Positions 27,801 to 41,019 of a DNA stretch of 64,000 nucleotides are shown one piece after another. Source of the DNA: Amphiduros pacificus. Its lineage: Eukaryota; Annelida; Polychaeta; Phyllodocida; Hesionidae. A model generated the notes under the pieces. The model saw nothing but the letters and a program-made list of their open reading frames with translations, was not told the origin of the DNA and did no database searches. The stretch spans positions 24,816,162-24,880,161 of the forward strand of contig OX439003.1 of assembly GCA_949316495.1 (NCBI GenBank), read 5' to 3'. Made by a program: the position numbers and the translations under genes. Every line of letters begins with the position of its first letter. The stretch's first letter is position 1.

Positions 27801-30800
27801 GTGTTAAATATCGGAATCCTGTTTTCCTGTTGAATAGGAGGGAAGAGAACATTAGTACTTCATGTCTTAAGATAGCGATTGTTACCAGAATTAGTGAAAT
27901 ATTATCATGAGATGTGTATGTGTTATGCCAGTGGCTTGTGTGTTTGTTGCTTGTGGCTTTTATGGCAGGTAACCCTTGCTGAGTGCTGCTAAGATAGGTG
28001 ATGATCTACAGCACACAAACTACTCATTTAGGGGCTTGTGTTTCCCAGTGCCCTCCTGCCATCCCTGCCACATATCCGGCTCATCTCTACTGACACAGGA
28101 TCGGGTAGACCAGTCACAACCATGCAAACAACACACATCAAGGACATTGTTCCACACCAAGACCACTGCCTTTCATGTTCAACTGTTAGATGTCATATAA
28201 AAGCAGGACGACCTTGCTATTTATTGTAAACCAACAATTTTCGCTGATAAAAGAATATATAAAAATACATCAAATTAAATGTTCTTGTGGGGGTGATTAG
28301 AAACAGTTTTGATGTTGATTTGGCAGTTGTGCAAGTTTCATTTCATGTGAAATGAGATAATATTCATTAATATACAGGTGTGTGATCATTTGCACCTCTT
28401 TTCCCTTCTCATTCAGTCTTTAAGTATCCATCGGCATACACTATAAATGTAACAAAGTTTAGAAACAGGAATAACATGGTCATGAATAAATCTGAGATTA
28501 GAGATATATAATTGATTTGACAAGCTTATTTTTTGTTGCTTTAACTGTAGAGTTGGCAGAATGGTGAATGTGAAATCCCACAGGAACATAAGCTGACAAT
28601 GAGAGCACATATCAAGACAGAGATAAGATCTGCCATCAACAAGTCTCTTGTCATGGCTTCAGCACACATCTTACTGATAAATTAGGTCACTTTAGGTGCT
28701 TATGTGTAAAGATGTTGCTTGCATCTTCACTTCCACTTCTTGATTCCAGCATAATTACATATAGCAAGAATTGGCAAAGCAGGGACATTAAACATGTTTA
28801 ATTTAATTGCTTTGAAGTGTTTTGTGCAGTGATTAAAGGCAGACATGGACATAACAATATTGCCAAACAATGCAGTTTTAGCAGAACTCTGACAATGAGG
28901 TTAAAAGATGGTAGCAACAGCAGCCAAAATGGTTCGTTAGCCAGAGAGAGCATTAATTATTTAGCACCGTTATAGATTCTCCCCTGTGGGCCCATTGTTT
29001 CATAGGCAACAAATCGGGGGACAACTGAGCAGAGCAGCTGAGCAGAGAGGCCAGTGCCAGGTCTCCATATTGATTCCACGGTGGATGCCCTCTGTGTGGT
29101 CATAGCATACCTTGCACAATGCCGGACAATCTATGCTACAAATAGGCCCATATGCACTGTGCACACAGCTCGCAAATGGGGGATCAAGAAACATTAACAA
29201 CTGACATGCATTATAATGTAGTTGGCAAAGTGGTGGAAACAAAGTTGTTTGTCAAGTTGTAACTGATTGCTCATTCAGTTATGCTTTGATATGTGGATGA
29301 ACACCTGGCTCAACTCATTACCAAAATCATCAGCTCTTCCTATGGTTTTGTTAAGTGAGCAGAAGAGTAGTCTATTTTTAAAAAATAAAATAAATTAACA
29401 GTGTCGTTTTATTCCTTCCCAAACAATTTATTTCGAGACATTTGCTTAAAATTGAACTTGTGATGGATCGTACTGTATAATGTGGCATTATGGAATGTGT
29501 CTGTGACAGATGAGTGAAGGAAATGAGGGTTGCTTTTCAATATGTTGCAACATAATTGATTGTTGATGCATTTGCAAGAATCTACAACGGTGCCACAATA
29601 GCCATTAATTAGTGATCATTAGTATCCGATAGGCTGGTTGAATTCACCTATATATAAATAATTTGATACATATATAGTCAGTCATTAGGTTTCTTTCAAC
29701 AAGAGATGTGTGAACCATAATAATCTTTGCAGTATTCATTTACTGTAATTTCCATACACACAGATATGTTGGTAACCGGTCACATTCTTTCTGTGTGATC
29801 CAATTTAGCTGTGTATTTTTATAGACAGTATCTACAGATTCATATATCATCTATCAAGAGAAAAGATGAGGTTGGGATTGATTCTCTATGGATAGCGGTG
29901 TAATAAGTGGTGGTTTTGTTTGTTAATTAGCCTATATGTCACTGGTCATATCTCTCCTCAGTGCCTATAAGGCAAACATGACCTATAAGGCAAACATCTA
30001 TATATGGAAATGTAGTTGTCAGATGGTAAGGATTGAACCTGGGCCATAAATTGGAATAAATAATCTTAAGTTCCCAATTTTTCTGACCAACCAAAATGTG
30101 CTTTTAAATTAGTCCCAAACTGTTATGCATGTTGTTTTTATTCTCATTGTTAGGCCGACAGTGGGTAGATAAGAGACCCTGTGTGCAGGTGTGACACAAC
30201 CCTTTCTCATGTGTAGCTGATCAGAGCTCTGTCTGCATCTTCAAGATTTTCAAAACTGTTAAACACGTATTGGAATCCAGTTTCAACAAAATTCTTGGAA
30301 GAAAAATCTTGTCTATTTACATTTTCAAAGCCATATTGAATTCATCCTAGTCATAACATATAATGCGACAATAACTTGTTAAGAATTTGATTCAATGGTA
30401 ATCAAAATACTCCAAGACATCCAGACAAATTTAAGAATGGTGGTATAAAGTTACGAATTAATCTACTAGTAGGCCTGTACAACATATCTCATTCTCTTTT
30501 CTGAATGTCAATAGAATATGTCAAATATTCATAATGTCTGTTGCTTACCAATTGATACTCAGAGGGTCAGACAAGGCCTGTCCTAATGGACAAAATGAAC
30601 ATTTACTTTGAATGTATCATGCATTTATTTATACTGCAATAATATACCGGTATAATCAGCATTTCTTATATTCAGTTCAGGTCAATTCATTAGATTTTGA
30701 AAGTACTCGGTATATTATACATACAATGGTGAAAGAGTGAGAACATTATCATATATTAAAAGGGAGTTAGTTATCTGACCATGATGATCTGACAATACAC

Positions 30801-33589
30801 TCAGTTGTGAAACTTTTTTCAAATAAAAGTACATTATGAGGATATTCTTAGTCTTAGATATGACAACTTGCTTTCACCTATGACAGACTATTATTAGATA
30901 TAACTGAATCTTACTCGATATGTTAGTTTTAAAAGTGTGCTGTCTGAAACTGTTGTAGTATTAGATGTGGTAATTTAATCAACTTTATATCTACCAACTT
31001 GATATTTACGCAATTTTTACTAAAGATATACAACAAGGGACCATGTTGATGGCCTTAAAAAAACAGAATGTGATAACAATTACCTGTTCCACAGAAAAGT
31101 GTTTGATTTTTTAAAATTTACTTTCTAACTTGATATATGTAAGGACATGTGCAAATCTACAACACTGCAAATGTTGAAATCTATTTCAATACTTGTATTG
31201 AAAAGTAAATTTGCATATATCCAGCTTTGATGCATGATGGCTTTGCTTCATGCTACTATTTATTGAATGATGTGTGTGCATAGGCTAACTCCCACATGAA
31301 ACATAACAATGTTTTCAATATCCTTACATCCTTCTGCTCTCCATGTTTCAATAGTAATTTGACGAAGATCGCTAAAACAAAGCAGAACATTATTAAAAGC
31401 AAAATTGGACAGTAAAGCCAATGTTTCATGTTAGCCTTATAGAAAGCCTGAGTTGGGATTGTCAATTTGAAGATTTGACAATTTCTTCTCACGTTATTGC
31501 AAAATGGCAAATAATACATTGATTGTGGTAGTTAACCTTATGTGCTTTAATACTGACAATTATACACTATTTATTTTCTCTTTATTCAAGAAGGATAAAA
31601 ATCAGAAAATAAAAATACACCTATTTATGAATACTTCATTTCAATGTTTTGTTGGCCAGAAGCATCACAAAATAGTGTAAATTGCTGTATTAATGTAAAG
31701 ATGCAGTCTTACAGTTGTGAATGCTGAGTGAATGTTTAATTCTAACCTGTATTATGTGATCTCTATTTGTTTAACAGCAGAGAGCAGGCCTCATCCAAGT
31801 ATGTATCCCAAACACTTCATCCCTAACTAATAAGTAGCCTCTAAATACATGTGTACATGTGTCCTTTTTTTCTAATTTTTTTAGATTGTAATATTTGATT
31901 TTTTTCTTTATAACTGTAGTTGTTTACTGGTCTTAGATATGGTTCTTCTGTCATTTTAAGTGAGTGTAAATTGTTGATGTTTAGTTTCAAATGATCATTT
32001 TAATTGAATATGGTATCCAATTGAGAATAATATAAATTTCAAAACATTTATTTCATAATTTCACTTGATGATATAAATTTTAAAACAGTTGTTTTATAAT
32101 TTGACATCTCATCATGCTCATTGGCCACCAAACAATATTGGGAAATCAGGAGGCTCATATGAAAAAATACATTCAATTAACAGAAATAACATTTTCAGTA
32201 TGTCTAGACATGATAATTAGTATTATTGAATTATGTATTTTCACTAAACCTGGAGTTGCCATGTAACCCAGGAAGATATCGCATTGTGACATGACATTTT
32301 TTACCACCATTTTTGAAAATTTTCATGCTCTAACTCAATTCCTATTAATTTATAGATATATAATACTTTGACATTTTTTTAAATCTAAGAATGTTGCCTT
32401 CATTGTTAATTATTTAAAATCAATAAGAGATTATGTATAGGAAATGGGTAATGGGTGCACCACCACATCAAAATAGAACACTAGAAGTTAGTTATTGTGA
32501 TATGTAATTAAATCTTTATATTATTAAATGGTATTTATTCTAAAAACTTAAAATATAAAGAGAATGTAAGTGGATATAGTGTGTGATTGTGAGAATTAGT
32601 ACTAGCTTTTTGCATGCTTTTGCATTGACTGTATTTTTAAATATATTTTATGTATCCTTTACATCATATGTATTTCCCTTCACATTCAAATCTTGACAAA
32701 TCTCCATACTGCGTTTGTACAGGTCACAAGAATTCATGAGAAAGGGGTATTACTTTCTTTTTCTTCAAAGTTCAGATTGCTTTGCTTTCATTGCAGTCAT
32801 TTTGAGACTTTTTCGAGCCATGATTAATAAATTGCCACAGAAATTGAGAAGGCCAGAGACTGGGCATGTGAGCAGTATTAGGGAAAGTATTAGGGGGAGT
32901 CTTAGGGGCACAGCTTAATGGGTTGAAAAAGGATGGGATTACTGGACTTTGAAATGAGGGTTTTGTTGTCTTGAAATCTTCTTTCATGATATTAAAGTTG
33001 CTTTTCCATATTTAGTCATGGTATCTTTCCCCTTTATGTATATTAGACCAGCCTATTCTTTTACATATTATCTGTGAAAGCATATTAGACAGTAAGCATT
33101 TTAAAGAACAGTGGTTAAGAATATTTGACATACTTTATCCCATCTTCCATCTTTGGCAAATGCTCCTGAACATCCAACATGCTTTAAAGCTTAGACATTG
33201 TCCTTGGTTAAATGGATTAAATGTAACTGGTTCTCTACATATGTTCCTTTCAAATATTAAGACTTTCAAGACATGTCTTGCCTTTAAGTGCACAATAGGG
33301 TACAAAATAACATAGCAACCCTGTGGTATACAGTGCCTGCGTTTGGCGTGAAACGTGTGTGAGATGCTCTTGCAATCAATACATGTGGCACTACAAATAG
33401 GCAGTGTCCTTTATAGTGTGCACTAAGGAGCAGCCCTATGTGACACCTGTATAACGAGAGTGTAGCAGAGGACACATTGTGTAAAAAATGTAAAAAAAAA
33501 ATATGTGTTATGTTATAGAGTGAAGTTAGTGCATCACCTATCATCTCATACCTATCCTTAGACACTGAACTAAAACACATCTTTCTTTG
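24899..33589. other. Non-coding intronic stretch
   Basis: No gene, RNA gene or transposon is recognised. A (CCTG)n-like run lies at about 25276-25314. Two copies of cctataaggcaaacat are adjacent near 29963-29997. A possible 21-nt microexon at 31778-31798 is reported as a finding only. Open frames are short and overlapping, with no motif. Confidence 0.6.
25276..25314. repeat. CCTG-rich short tandem repeat
   Basis: An imperfect run of gcctgcctgc with an interruption (gtaccaggct), on a CTG-rich background. Confidence 0.7.
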
Positions 33590-34512
33590 CCCTGTGCCCA
33601 ACATCACAGTATCAGGCCTTTAACACAACTCTCCACGCCCTACACCCTGTATCACAAGTGCAGGCCAACAACACAACTCTCCACGCCCTACACCCTACAT
33701 CACAAGTGCAGGCCTAAAACACAACTCTCCATGCCCTACACCCTGTATCACAAGTGCAGGCCAACAACACAACTCTCCACGCCCTACACCCTGTATCACA
33801 AGTGCAGGCCAACAACACAACTCTCCATTTCCTACACCCTACATCACAAGTGCAGGCCAACAACACAACTCTCCATGCCCTACACCCTACATCACAAGTG
33901 CAGGTCAACAACACAACTCTCCATGCCCTACACCCTACATTACAAGTACAAGCCAACAGCACAACTCTCCATGCCCTACACCCTACATCACAAGTGCAGG
34001 CCAACAACACAACTCTCCATGCCCTACACCCTATATCACAAGTGCAGGTCAACAACACAACTCTCCATGCCCTACACCCTACATCACAAGTACAAGCCAA
34101 CAGCACAACTCTCCATGCCCTACAACCTACATCACAAGTGCAAAATAACAGCACAACTCTCCATGCCCTACACCCTACATCACAAGTGCAGGCCAACAGC
34201 ACAACTCTCCATGCCCTACACCCTATATCACAAGTGCAGGCCTATAGCACAACTGTGACCACACACAATATCACAGACGCAGGCCTGAAGGACAACTGTG
34301 ACCATACCTGCATCACAGAGTCAGGCCTTAACACAACAGCCAAAAGCCTACACCCTGCATCACAGACGCAGGCCTGAAGGACAACTGTGACCATACCTGC
34401 ATCACAGAGTCAGGCCTTAACACAACAGCCAACAGCCTACACCCTGCATCACAGAATCAGGCCATTAGGACAACTGTGACCATACCCTGCATCACAGAAT
34501 CAGGCCTAGAAC
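33590..34512. repeat. 48-bp minisatellite passing into an 89-bp composite repeat
   Basis: From about 33618 to 34257 a 48-bp unit repeats about 13 times, with core acacaactctccatgccc, tacaccctacatcacaag and tgcaggcc; spacing was checked at 33623 and 33671. To its right the unit changes to 89 bp, shown by ggacaactgtgaccatacc at 34290, 34379 and 34468. It looks like a 41-nt and a 48-nt half of related sequence. Because 48 is divisible by 3, each frame repeats a fixed 16-residue word (one frame reads TTQLSMPYTLHHKCRP), and frames on both strands stay open for 160-220 codons. I regard these as incidental. Confidence 0.96.
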
Positions 34513-35649
34513 CAAATTGTATATGACTATACCTATATATTTTACAGAGACCAAGTGCATGTTCTTTGACAATAGGATGTTTATGCAATGCTTAGTTAGA
34601 ATTATCAAGTTTGGCTAATGACATAGATAATTAGATTTAATCAATGTGTTTTTGTCAACATCAGTACATTAATACCAATTTACAAACTGCATCTTTTCTA
34701 TTCATGTAAATTTTATTTGCTCCCTGATAATAACCTTTGACCAGCTGAGACATTGTTTCGGTCTTATCTTGACTGGGTTTATCAAAAGAAAATTTTCAGT
34801 GATAATTATATAGAAGTTGTTTACCCACAAATATTAGCTACTCAGCTACTGGTTTGCACCAACTTGTTGAAATGGGCCATTTTGACAAAGGAAGCTTTAT
34901 CTTTATAGTTGATAAAAGAAACAAGTGAAGTTGTCTTGTTCAGAACAGAAGACTGCCCTGACAAAAGCACAAAAGACTGAGATTGAGAAATTGTGTTTTA
35001 GCATAGACGTTTGAGGTATCTTAAGTTTGAGTGATCTTTCTGAGTGTGTGAACAGCAGGGCACGTCTCCACGCCAAGACAGGCATATTGATGGCAGGACT
35101 ATCTATGACAGATATTGCCCGACTCCTCCACCATAAATGTGGGCATTTGGCAGTGTCCAGATGAGGAGATTTGTCGTTGGTTCAGACCATGGCCAGATCA
35201 AAGCTGATGATTCCCGTCATCAGAGCAAGAAAACCGGCCGGGAAATTGGCCGTCTATGAGACAGGAAACGTCCCCACACCACCCGTCAGAGCCCAATCCC
35301 TTTCTGATAGAACCACATTGATTTTTTTCTCTCAGATTTGTGAGCAGGTATGTCCATGGCCCGATAGATTATCACCAGGGTATATTGAAGAAAGCTTGAG
35401 TTGTGTTTGGAGGCAGGTTGGAGCCCACCACTTGGGCCTGCACATTGATGTGACCATCAACAATTCAGCCGTTTAAATAAAGACTAAATGCTGAAAGCTT
35501 GTGTACAGGCAGTTTGTTGGGATAGTTAGAGAATACTATGGCGGACACATTCTTGATCAATGCCACCAGCCATAATGCATAATCAGGATTGATGCTGGAA
35601 TATGTCTGCCAGCACTCGGGTATCTCTATATATAACTATAGCAGGCCAT
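34513..35649. other. Non-coding intronic stretch
   Basis: Nothing recognisable is present. A 101-codon open frame at 35171-35476 has no motif and no matching splice context. Confidence 0.6.
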
Positions 35650-36210
35650 TTCTCATACTTTTCTGCACTGATGCCATCACAAAAGCCATATACATTACAT
35701 CTCTATGTCCTCCCAGCTTACCAGTGTCTTAGCTCCATAGGACTGCTCTAATTTAAAGCAATGTAAGGCCTGATACATATACCTTACATGTCCTTCTAAC
35801 TCACCCATGTCTTGGTTCTATAAGAATGCTGTAATTTACAGCAAACCAAGGCCTGATGCATTATATATCTATGTCCTCCCAGCTCAACAGTGTCTTAGCT
35901 CCTTCGGACTGCTTTAATTCACAGCAAAGCAAGGCCTGATACATATACCATGTTCTTCCAACTCGCCCATATCTTTATATTCTACAAGAAAGCTTTAATT
36001 TACAGCAAAGAAAGGCCTGATACATATACCATACATTTCCTACTAACTCACCCAAAGCTTGATTCTATAGGAAGGCTCTAATATTCAGCAAATCAAGGCC
36101 TTTTTCGTCAACATAATATTTCTATGTCTTCCCAGCTTATTATCATCATAGCTCATTAGGACTGCTTAGATTTACAGTAAAGTTAAGGCTTGGTATATAC
36201 CAGTTTACAT
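35650..36210. repeat. Old, diverged 83-bp tandem repeat, about 7 copies
   Basis: The motif aaggcctgat or a close variant recurs at 35765, 35848, 35931, 36012, 36095 and 36184, giving spacings of 83, 83, 81, 83 and 89. Between these anchors, units alternate between a tatgtcctcccagctca form and a catgtccttctaactcaccc form, so the true period may be a 166-bp dimer. Divergence is much higher than in the other arrays, implying greater age. Confidence 0.85.
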
Positions 36211-37040
36211 AATCCAGAAGTACCAACATCTTAACCACAGTGATCAAGTATTTAAGCCATCCCTGTGAAATGCTTGTACAAAATTTAAATAAAACTATTT
36301 TTCAACCTCTACTTCTATCAGCCAAAAAGAGATACATCCTTCACTTTTCCTGTGAATCTACATCCAATATCATCATTATTTTGCAAGTATTTAATGCCTT
36401 TTTGGTAATCAGCAGATCATTGCTTACTTATTGGATGCGCCAGATAACCAATGAGAAGCATGGTTGTGATTCTCTAGGCATAGATGTGTGGTTATTGTCC
36501 ATGCACACAGACCTACTGCCAGTGTATTCATGCCAGCTTATCTGGCACAACTGTTTGACTTTCTGGTTGTTTTCACTCAATGTAGGATTTGATGGGAAAA
36601 AAAATCTTCCATCCATTCAATATTGACTTCCTCCCTAGTCTTTTCCAATATTGTTCATGTTTGCCTCAAACACTTGCCAAAAATTGTATAGATGTTTGCA
36701 AATTAACTTAATTACTTAAAGTACAGGTAGCAGAAAGGCCACGGTGCATTCAGTAGTCATACTGGATTATTTGAAGTAATCAGACATGCAGTTGTGAGAC
36801 TAAAGACGAAGAAATAGTCATGAGAAGATTATTAGTATTTTAACCAAGAATAAACATGAGAAAAGTCCAAAATAGATGTTTACAGCAATAGGGTCCTTGT
36901 CAAGTTCTGATGCTGTTAATTCTTGTAAAAAAATAAATTGTTGTCAACTTACATGAGTGATAATAGACTCTAATTTATGTTTGACACTTTTCATTTCAGG
37001 ATTGTGCGCAATATAATTTGTTTTACACTTTTCTTTTCAG
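36211..37040 (+). other. End of the intron before exon A, with duplicated acceptor
   Basis: AT-rich intron end. A 128-codon open frame at 36240-36626 has no recognisable motif. Positions 36984-37011 and 37025-37052 are near-identical (25 of 28), so a second polypyrimidine tract and AG lie 41 nt upstream of the real acceptor. Confidence 0.85.
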
Positions 37041-37142
37041 GATTATGCACAAGTAAGCAAGGAAATAGTGCAGATTCGTGAACACCTACTGGAGAAGGAG
37101 GAAGAAATCTCAGAGCTCAAAGCTGAACGCAATAATACTAGG
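37041..37142 (+). CDS. PPFIA: Liprin-alpha exon A: start of conserved coiled coil
   Basis: This exon is 102 nt (34 codons), phase 0 at both ends. It starts after ttttcttttcag and ends before the donor gtaagt. The translation starts DYAQVSKEIVQIREHLLEKE and ends ISELKAERNNTR, which is the liprin-alpha hallmark directly preceding the [14 protein letters not shown] block of the next exon. The second half is almost invariant across animals; the first 12 or so residues are more variable, as is usual for the family. It is heptad-rich (L, I and V with E, K and R) and so part of the N-terminal coiled coil. A 41-nt tandem duplication has placed a second acceptor-like site just upstream, near 36999. 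The frame is fixed by agreement with the family and by continuity with exon B. Confidence 0.95.
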
Positions 37143-38829
37143 GTAAGTCTTACTAATATGCTGATAATCATATTATCTGGAGAAGTGAGCAGTGTGGGTA
37201 CTTGTTACAAATAGTTTGCTAATCTAGCAGATGTAGCAGAGTGAAGTATGGATCATGTCTGTGCCATAACAACTAGACCAGACAATGTAATAAGTCCAGA
37301 GAAGCAACTGCCAAGTTATTCCCACTTGTACCATCATCCACAGCCATAAAAGTAGCCAAAATATATTCTGTCTGTCTACTCATGCCCCATTCATAACTCA
37401 GGCAGTAGCCCTCCCTGTCTACTTTGTATTCTTTTCCCCTTACATTCATATATAATTTGGCTGAAGAAGTTTCTGCAATGAACAGGGAGGTGATTCTGTG
37501 TCAACATTATGGTGTCAATGAACTGGAGATAGTTAGGCATGGCCATTGAAGCAGTCAAGTGGTATTTTGTTGGGGCGTGGGGAAGAGATGTGGCTGACAC
37601 AGCTGAGGCTGAAATGATATACATGGAGTGTACATGACCACCCAACTCTAAGGGACCTGCAGTCACAGGTCAGGCCAATTAGCCCACAGCTTGAAAACCC
37701 CCAAACCATACCAATAACTACCACAATATAGGCACAGTTATGGCTTTAATTAAATTGAGCTGGCCAATATTGAATATGGGCAGCCCAGTGGGAGAGAGAG
37801 GGTGTGGAGATTGATCAGGCATTCTGTACATAGCTGAGGTGTGGCCTGATGGCAGAGCCTGATGGCAGGGGTGGCCTCACTTCTCTCCTTCTCCCTCTAA
37901 TACACCCCTTAACGCCTATCAACACTACCTCACTTGCCTTGCTCAACCAAAGTCCAATAGCTATGTTATTTGTGTTTACCTTTCTAAGTGAAAAAAATAT
38001 ATTTATAAGAGTGTGTGTTTTGCATTAAATACATTTCTGTATGGTCTGTCAAAACAGGAAAATTATTTCACAAATGTATTCTTGTGGCAAACAATGCAAC
38101 CATCTGATCATTTAATGTGTAAGTGCTTATCAATGCAGAATTCAAGGTGTTATGAAAATCATTGGATTATCCTGTTTATACACTGCAGATAAATGGGTTG
38201 TCCCTGTCTCATTACCATCCTTCAGAATTAATAAATCATCGATTGTGAAAGTTATCTCAGTGCTGCTAGATGTTAATGCAAGGATGATTGCTGGCAAAGA
38301 TGATTGCTGGCAGGAAACTTTGGCAAATGTTTTTTTGGTTTAGCCCGTATGTGACTTGATCCAGCTTTGTCTCAGAAAGTGTGGCACATTAAGCATATAA
38401 TGTATGGTAGGTTGGAATGGAAGCAGGCAGTGTCACTGTGCTTTCTGCTGGTTCCTGCACCTGAACATTAGTTGCCATGACAACAACAATGGCAGGTGAT
38501 GAAGAATTACGTAAGTTGTTATGGCTAAATCTACCACGCTGGTGTTAAGCACTTCTAACTTTCCTGCTGCCCACGAAGAATCACTATCAAATCATCTTGG
38601 AGAATATGTCTTCTTCTCATTTACACTATGTCGGCTTCGTCTGGTTTGACGGGTGTCTTTATCATCTCTTGATAATCACTGCACCTGTTACAGACAATTA
38701 TAGCCCACACACTATTCATATTTGGTTATAATGTTCATTTATACATAAGAAATGATTACATTGATTGATATTCAAATGCATATGAAGTTTTATTGGGTAA
38801 ATAGAAATATAGTTTTGACAGATGGATTA

Positions 38830-39150
38830 TGGAATGAGTGGAATTTTGGCAGGTAGATAGTGGGGTATGAGGAGTTTTGGTTGGTAGATAGTTGGCTGTG
38901 AGGAGTTTCGGTTGGTAGATAGTTGGCTATGAGGAGTTTTGACAGGGAGATTGTAGGGTGTATGTAGTTTTGGCAGGTAGAAAGCAGACATTTTGGTTTA
39001 ATTAGTAATGTGTGTCAAATTTTAGTATGAATATTATAAAATATGTTTACAGAAGGGCTTTAGCAGATAGATAATGGTCTGTGTGGGTATTGGGTGGTAG
39101 ATGGTGTAGTGTGCAGAGTAGATTTGGCTGGTAGATAGTGGAGTGTACAT
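38830..39150. repeat. Degenerate 31-bp tandem repeat
   Basis: The motif gtagatagt followed by gaggagttttgg recurs at 38853, 38884 and 38915 with exact 31-bp spacing. More diverged copies (ggcaggtagaaag, ggtagatggtg, ggtagatagtgg) follow to about 39150. Confidence 0.8.
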
Positions 39151-41019
39151 GAGTATTTCAGGCACATAGAGCCAGGAAGCTGCCACTTTGCACACTGCCT
39201 ATTGTCCCTCTCCGCTCATATATCAATCCACAATGCTATAATTCATGTACCTTTACCAATCCCAAGTTTGCTGGCAACTGCAGAAACAGCTATTGCAGAG
39301 TGATAGATTATTTGTCTGGTAGAGCAGTGGGGCAGAGCTGCAAGCTGACATATTGATCTCCACTGACACCTTGTGTACTTGATGTGTGCTGTTAACTAAA
39401 CCAAGGCCTTTGCTTGGTAGCAAATGTCAAGATGCTTGGGTTTTTAAATGTAATGATTTGTAGCCACAGAATCAATACATAATTGGTCATGCCACAACAT
39501 CACATATAGTTAATACACAAGTGGTCTGGATTCTTTATCATCTTTGTCATGCACATATCAACTAATAGGTCATGCACAACCATTGATAAAATCTGCCACT
39601 GTATGACACCACTATGAAATGTGCACATCACTCATATGCTCACAATCAGAGCCGAACAATTGTTCTTTTTGAGCAGATCATGATCAGCAAGTAAATGATC
39701 AGCAGGGACCAAAGTATGATTCCCACCAGTATACCTCCACTATTTGCACCTAATCATCATCCATTGTCAGTATATCATTGTAACATCTTATTATGAAATG
39801 ATCGACTTTTAGTATAGACATTCTAATTCATTTGTAATATTCTTTGATCTTATCTTACAAAGGGAAAGGAATAATGTAATATAAAATACTCTTTGATCTT
39901 ATCTCATGAGGGGAAAAAAATGACCTAATGCATTGTGCAGTGTCAGGTTATTGTAAAATATTTTGATTTGAGCTATCTCTTGATTGGGAAATAAAGTATC
40001 ATTTCTCACTCAATCATGTGTATTTAAGTTAACGGTTCTTTAATGAGATGAGAATAGGTAACAAGCTCTATTAATTGTCACCCACCTGATTGTCCAAAAT
40101 TAAACTAAACATTGTGTGTAAATTAGTCCAAATGTGTAAGTTATCCAGTAACTGAAACAAATAAATTTAAATATTATAACCATTAAAAATAAAAGAAAAT
40201 AAGAATTCATATGGCTTAGATTTTAAAAAAACAATCGCTTCTTGAATATGTAAGTGATATAGCTGAATGGAAAATAATACAGGAAAGGATATATTACAGT
40301 GAGGAGCAATGCAAATTATCCTTATTCATGACAATATTATACAATTTTTGAGGAGATAATTTAACAAATCTGCTTGGCTGCTAATTTGAATTCAAAATTC
40401 AGTTGTTCATATAATTTCACTGAAAGTGAAAAAAAGCCTAAAAGAATTTGTCAGTAAGACAAATGGGATGGAATGAGTGATATTTCCACACACACACATT
40501 CCTGGTGAGACAGTCATTAAAGAGAGAACCTTTCACACTATTTGAGTAGAGAATGGAGTCAAGGTGAGGATGAACTGTGGCCATCAAAGAGTATTCATCA
40601 GTGCTATACAGCAACTGGAACTCTTCTCTGGGCCAGTCAGATAAAACACCACTCACAATTGGAATGGCAAGATATGTGGGCTGCTGCGGAGGACCAGGTC
40701 GCTGTGTAGTTGATGGCTTCCTTCCTGGTCTAATTTAGGTTTAAAACTTTTCACAGCTGGCTTCATCAAAATTTTCCACTTCTTTACCTTGAAAATGATT
40801 CCTCATGTACATTTCAATTTTACAAGCAGATAAAAAAAAACATGAAAATTAGTTCCTCAACAACAAATTAGATCTCTGTATTCTTGTCACACTGACCATC
40901 CTTGGCAAAAGCTTATCAGTGTGAAGAACACCAGCATATGAGTCTGTCTGTGTGTACTTCCTGTGTGGCTCCACAGATTATCCCTGGGCATATCAATTAT
41001 GCATGATATCACAAGGCAC

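Noticed and set aside
36240-36626. 128-codon open frame on the + strand
   Set aside because: No motif, mixed composition, and it lies in intron with no matching acceptor or donor in frame.
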